Positions 61,079 through 64,000 of a stretch of 64,000 bases of DNA are shown in pieces (the first letter of the stretch is position 1; each line of letters begins with the position of its first letter). This stretch comes from Korobacter sp963758505 (lineage in GTDB: Bacteria > Acidobacteriota > Terriglobia > Terriglobales > Acidobacteriaceae). The position numbers and the translations under genes are program-made. Below the pieces are notes generated by a model. That model was not told the DNA's origin and searched no databases. It worked only from the letters and a program-made list of their open reading frames with translations. The stretch lies in NCBI GenBank assembly GCA_963758505.1, contig CAVWVJ010000002.1, forward strand, positions 1-64,000. Reading direction: 5' to 3'.

Positions 61079-62080
61079 ATGGAAACACCTCGTACCTTGC
61101 AAGCTGCGATTGGCTACTTTGCCCATCCACAAAGGGCCTTTGAAGCCGCTGTTGAGTTCCGCTGGCCCGGTGGCAACGTGACTTGCCCTCGCTGCGGCAA
61201 GGCGAAGCATTCGTTCATCAAGACTCGCCGCATCTGGTTCTGCTACGAGTGCAAGAAGCAGTTCACCGTCAAAGTTGGAACCATCATGGAAGATTCGCCC
61301 ATCACTCTCGACAAGTGGATGGTCGCTCTTTGGATGTTGGCGAACTGCAAAAACGGAATCAGCAGCTACGAACTGGCGAAGGTTATCGGCATCCGTCAGA
61401 ACTCGGCATGGTTCATGCTGCACCGTATTCGCGAAGCGATGAAAGAACCGAACCTTGGCCGGAAAATGGGCGGTGGCCCCGGTAGCGAGTGCGAAGTGGA
61501 TGAAACGTACATCGGCGGGAAAGCCATCAATATGCACAAGGGTCGCCGCATTCGTGCCATGGCTCAGGGCCACAAGGGAAAGACTATTGTGCAGGGTTTC
61601 TATGACCGCGAAGTGCGCAAGGTTCGCGCACAGGTAGTTCCCAACATCAAGCGGGAGACTTTGCAGAATGCGGTTTTGAATAACATCAAATACGGTTCCA
61701 CCGTCTACACCGACGACGCAGTAGGTTACGACAAGTTGAAGAACCGTTTCGTGCATGACGTGGTGAACCACAGCTTGCAGTATGTCAAGGGTCGGGTGAG
61801 CACGAACGGATGCGAAAATTTCTGGGCGCTTTTGAAGCGAACACTGCACGGAACATATGTGAGCGTCGAACCTTTTCACCTTGACGCTTACATTGACGAG
61901 CAGGTTTTCCGCTTCAATAACCGTGCGACGAAAGACAACAAACTCACGGACGCGGATCGCTTCGCATTCTTGATGGCACAGGTCGCCGGAAAGCGACTGA
62001 CTTATGCGGAATTGACGGGGAAGGACGCAGACTCGCTCCACCAGCAAACGGCAGAGACGGGGATGGAAGAGCCGTTCTAG
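61079..62080 (+). CDS. IS1595-family (ISXO2-like) transposase
   Basis: 333 residues. N-terminal zinc ribbon CPRCGKAKHSFIKTRRIWFC-YEC, linker helices (DKWMVALWMLANCKNGISSY), and a DDE-type nuclease: first Asp in CEVDETYIGGK, second in TVYTDDAVGYD, and the Asn/Glu region in VSTNGCENFWALLKR. All key positions are present, so it is probably active. ATG 61079 fits the promoter; in-frame codons further upstream would place the start inside or before the terminal repeat. Its TAG overlaps the stop of the convergent small gene. Confidence 0.95.
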   Translation: METPRTLQAAIGYFAHPQRAFEAAVEFRWPGGNVTCPRCGKAKHSFIKTRRIWFCYECKKQFTVKVGTIMEDSPITLDKWMVALWMLANCKNGISSYELAKVIGIRQNSAWFMLHRIREAMKEPNLGRKMGGGPGSECEVDETYIGGKAINMHKGRRIRAMAQGHKGKTIVQGFYDREVRKVRAQVVPNIKRETLQNAVLNNIKYGSTVYTDDAVGYDKLKNRFVHDVVNHSLQYVKGRVSTNGCENFWALLKRTLHGTYVSVEPFHLDAYIDEQVFRFNNRATKDNKLTDADRFAFLMAQVAGKRLTYAELTGKDADSLHQQTAETGMEEPF

Positions 62081-62229
62081 TCCCTGCCGCTGCCGGATGG
62101 CTTGCGTGTGGTAACTTTTCTCTTGGGCTGTTTCTTGGAGTTCTCGACCCTGGGAGCTTTGAAAACAGCCCTCGCCAATTGCTCGAAATTCTCCCCCGCC
62201 TTTTGTCCTTCTCGATATTCGTGCTTCAC
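62077..62229 (-). CDS. 50-residue basic passenger protein of the transposon
   Basis: GTG 62229 with GGAGA about five bases before it; the product starts VKHEYREGQKAGENFEQLAR and ends in a Lys/Arg/Ser-rich tail (KKQPKRKVTTRKPSGSGRD). A short acidic-aromatic helix followed by a basic tail suggests nucleic-acid or transposase binding. As I recall, similar short proteins with an EY-x-x-G-x-x-A-x-x-NFE pattern occur beside ISXO2-type transposases, but I cannot verify this here. It starts 20 bp after the passenger membrane gene stop and converges on the transposase with overlapping stops. Confidence 0.7.
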   Translation of the reverse strand: MKHEYREGQKAGENFEQLARAVFKAPRVENSKKQPKRKVTTRKPSGSGRD

Positions 62230-62249
62230 GCAGTCTCCAGTTCATAATT

Positions 62250-63062
62250 CTAATCCAAGTCGAACCTACAAACGATATCGGCTCCTTCGTATGTCACCGT
62301 CATCAGGAATGGTTCTGTCGGAGTCCAAGGGGGACTCTGGATAAAAAATCGAAGCGCATTAGGAGCTAGCTTAACCGGAGATCCCCCCATCGTGGCTGGC
62401 GCTCCAATGGGCTGAAGGAAGCCCGAAGAGAGGGCCTGATTGCATATGACGTGGCTAGCGACCGGGTTCACATCCTTGTTCGTAATCATGATGAAACGAG
62501 ATTTGTGGGGAGTCGCTTGCATGTCGGTATCTAATAACACCACTGTGGTCTTTTGCGCTGCTGGCGTTAGTAGCTTTAGAGCCTGCGTTTGGCAGTTATT
62601 AATCGTATTCTGCTGGTCGCGGTTCTGAGTGCTTAATGTCTTATTCTCGCCATCCATATGTGCCTTTTGAACTCCGCAGTCACCGAGCTGACGAGTAAAT
62701 TCTCCGGTCGTATTCTGAAGTGTGGCTGCGTTAGCTGTAATAGTCAGACGTTGCGCTTTCGACCGCCCGACTAGCCCTTCATGGTCTTCGTAGACGGCCT
62801 TCCCAACTGACCAAATAACGACTGGTCCATAGATCACCAGTGAGCACCAAAGCGCGAAGCGCATGGGGCCTTTATATTCCTCCCGCCACTGGCTCAGCAT
62901 GGCGCGCAATCCTGATTTGCGATGGGTCTTAAGTAGGAGCACGAGCGCAAGCGACACGGCGAATGCGACATCGATAACCCTTCCCAAAAGGGTCGTGCCG
63001 ATCGCGTAAAAGAAGATGGAACCCGCCGACGCGAGAAGGTTGAGTAAGTGACGCAGCCACAT
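62250..63062 (-). CDS. Membrane/coiled-coil passenger protein of the transposon
   Basis: 270 residues, no family recognised. Two or three N-terminal membrane helices (SAGSIFFYAIGTTLLGRVID, FAVSLALVLLL, FALWCSLVIYGPVVIWSVG), a polar coiled-coil-like stretch (about 95-155, DGENKTLSTQNRDQQNTINN) and a C-terminal beta-rich domain (about 165-270) with Cys in SHVICNQAL and DIVCRFDLD. Such a layout could sense or block something at the membrane. Start ATG 63062 has GGGGAG about 12 bases upstream. It lies wholly inside the element. Confidence 0.75.
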   Translation of the reverse strand: MWLRHLLNLLASAGSIFFYAIGTTLLGRVIDVAFAVSLALVLLLKTHRKSGLRAMLSQWREEYKGPMRFALWCSLVIYGPVVIWSVGKAVYEDHEGLVGRSKAQRLTITANAATLQNTTGEFTRQLGDCGVQKAHMDGENKTLSTQNRDQQNTINNCQTQALKLLTPAAQKTTVVLLDTDMQATPHKSRFIMITNKDVNPVASHVICNQALSSGFLQPIGAPATMGGSPVKLAPNALRFFIQSPPWTPTEPFLMTVTYEGADIVCRFDLD

Positions 63063-63121
63063 GGCGAAAGGGTACTCCCCTCTAATATGGGAACCCCATG
63101 CAAATACAACATTACATGCCC

Positions 63122-63148
63122 CACATGTGCGTCAACCGTTTTATTGCC
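63122..63148 (-). repeat. Right terminal inverted repeat
   Basis: On the minus strand GGCAATAAAACGGTTGAC plus GCACATGTG; differs from the left end at two of 27 positions. It carries TTGACG at the place of the transposase -35 box, with TAATGT 15 bases on, a weaker promoter that could serve the passenger genes. Confidence 0.92.
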
Positions 63149-63156
63149 AGCCTAAA
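63149..63156. other. Target-site duplication, right
   Basis: AGCCTAAA, identical to 61022-61029. Confidence 0.93.
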
Positions 63157-63215
63157 CTGCTGAAACGGCAGGAGGGTGGGGGAGGGGGGTGAGAGTACGA
63201 ATCAGTAAACAGCGA

Positions 63216-63953
63216 TCATTGGCTCAGTACCATCGTTCCCAGCACCGCCTTCTGCTTCACGATGAGCTGATCGATCCCCGCTTTTGCCAGCGCGAGCATC
63301 TCGGCCAACTGCTGATCGTCGAAGGGATGCTGTTCCGCGGTCCCCTGGATCTCGACCATCTTCCGGCTTCCCGTCATCACGATGTTCATGTCCACCTCGG
63401 CGCGCGAATCCTCTTCGTACGCCAGGTCGAGCAGCGCGGCGCCATCGACGATGCCGACGCTGGTCGCGGCCACGTAATCGCGCAGCGGCGAGACCGTCAG
63501 TGTGCCCGCTTCGGTCAGCTTCTGCACTGCAAGCGCAACCGCCACGAACGCTCCGGTGATGGACGCGGTCCGCGTTCCGCCATCGGCCTGGATCACGTCG
63601 CAATCCACCCATACGGTGCGTTCGCCGAGCTTGGTCAGATCGGTCACCGCCCGGATGGAGCGGCCGATGAGCCGTTGGATCTCATGGGTGCGTCCCGACT
63701 GCCGTCCCTTGGACACCTCGCGCGTGGTGCGCGTCAGGGTGGCGCGAGGCAGCATGCCGTACTCGCTCGTCACCCATCCCTTACCGCTGTTACGCAGGAA
63801 GGGTGGGACCGTCTCCTCGATCGATGCGGTGCAGATCACGCGCGTGTTGCCGATCTCGATGAGACACGAGCCTTCGGCCGTAGAGATGTAATCAGGCAGG
63901 ATGTTGACGGGACGCATCTGGTCGGGAGCGCGATTGTCCGAGCGGTAGATCAT
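63216..63953 (-). CDS. rph: Ribonuclease PH
   Basis: 245-residue phosphorolytic 3'-5' exoribonuclease that trims tRNA 3' ends; forms a hexamer ring. Motifs: DNRAPDQMRPVNILPDYIS, GNTRVICTASIEETVPPFLR, EYGMLPRATLTRTTREVSKG, GRTHEIQRLIGRSIRAV, CDVIQADGGTRTASITGAFV, and DLAYEEDSRAEVDMNIVMT. Normal length and all phosphate-binding Arg residues present. Single gene here; a hairpin GGGAGCCC/GGGCTCCC (63971-64000) stands upstream at the window edge. Confidence 0.97.
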   Translation of the reverse strand: MIYRSDNRAPDQMRPVNILPDYISTAEGSCLIEIGNTRVICTASIEETVPPFLRNSGKGWVTSEYGMLPRATLTRTTREVSKGRQSGRTHEIQRLIGRSIRAVTDLTKLGERTVWVDCDVIQADGGTRTASITGAFVAVALAVQKLTEAGTLTVSPLRDYVAATSVGIVDGAALLDLAYEEDSRAEVDMNIVMTGSRKMVEIQGTAEQHPFDDQQLAEMLALAKAGIDQLIVKQKAVLGTMVLSQ

Positions 63954-64000
63954 CTCCCGATTGTAATCGCGGGAGCCCTGGAGTGAGTTCCGGGGCTCCC

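Larger units (their letters stand above)
61030..63148. mobile_element. Complete IS1595-family transposon with passenger genes
   Basis: 2119 bp. Left end GGCAATAAAACGCTTGACAC and right end (minus strand) GGCAATAAAACGGTTGACGC match over 27 bp with two differences, and both ends are flanked by the direct repeat AGCCTAAA. It carries an ISXO2-type transposase on the plus strand and, convergent to it, two minus-strand passenger genes for a membrane/coiled-coil protein and a 50-residue basic protein. Intact ends, duplication and open genes mean a recent insertion. IS1595 elements with passengers are known; I do not recognise this one. Confidence 0.93.

Noticed and set aside
61073..62245. Long minus-strand open frame (390 codons) across the transposase
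   Set aside because: Antisense to a clear transposase in a frame with no family features; only its first part overlaps, in another frame, the real 50-residue gene.

Overview
The window looks like chromosome from a soil-type Acidobacteriota (class Terriglobia or close). The signs are a G+C-rich gene set, an Oar-like TonB-dependent receptor with a carboxypeptidase-regulatory N-terminus, DUF6526 and DUF1059 proteins, several GH families, strong GGAGG ribosome sites, and dispersed palindromic repeats. Assignment is by family recognition only; no search was run.

Layout. 1-4876: sugar/glycogen genes (GT39 transferase, glgB, GH57) carrying several single-base indels. About 4875-5115: an AT-rich antisense fragment of large-subunit rRNA, organelle-like, that cuts off the GH57 gene. 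5163-5790: three copies of a compound repeat. 5792-10678: rpoN and the LPS-export genes lptB and lptC. 10862-14913: a histidine kinase, a response regulator lacking its last part, and flagellar fliD-fliS plus a third small gene. 14904-18576: receiver-domain protein, M28 peptidase, tandem UspA. 18671-22610: an orphan membrane redox module (GcvH-like, 4Fe-4S, NrfD/HybB-like, degenerate glutamate-dehydrogenase-like). 22936-25789: divergent GH18 and GH39. 26033-28464: NtrC-type regulator and its kinase. 28913-38789: methyltransferase, bactofilin, a candidate structured RNA, glmU, DUF1059, AmmeMemoRadiSam radical SAM enzyme, creatininase, LacI regulator, pseudouridine synthase, DUF6526. 38949-47915: large Ig/beta-propeller secreted protein, MFS and acetate symporters, gamma-glutamyltransferase. 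48181-55457: SDRs, class A beta-lactamase, small secreted proteins, two aldolases. 55581-59823: TonB-dependent receptor behind a DtxR-family regulator. 59879-60795: an 8-copy repeat array. 61030-63148: a complete IS1595-family transposon with passenger genes. 63216-63953: rph.

The most notable find is the transposon. It has 27-bp terminal inverted repeats with two mismatches, a perfect 8-bp target duplication (AGCCTAAA), a transposase whose -35 box lies inside the terminal repeat and which is probably read from a leaderless mRNA, and two convergent passenger genes (a membrane/coiled-coil protein and a 50-residue basic protein). The second is the rRNA fragment at 4.9 kb: with the indel cluster beside it, it suggests that the left 5 kb is either a chimeric join or low-accuracy sequence, and anyone using this contig should check it.
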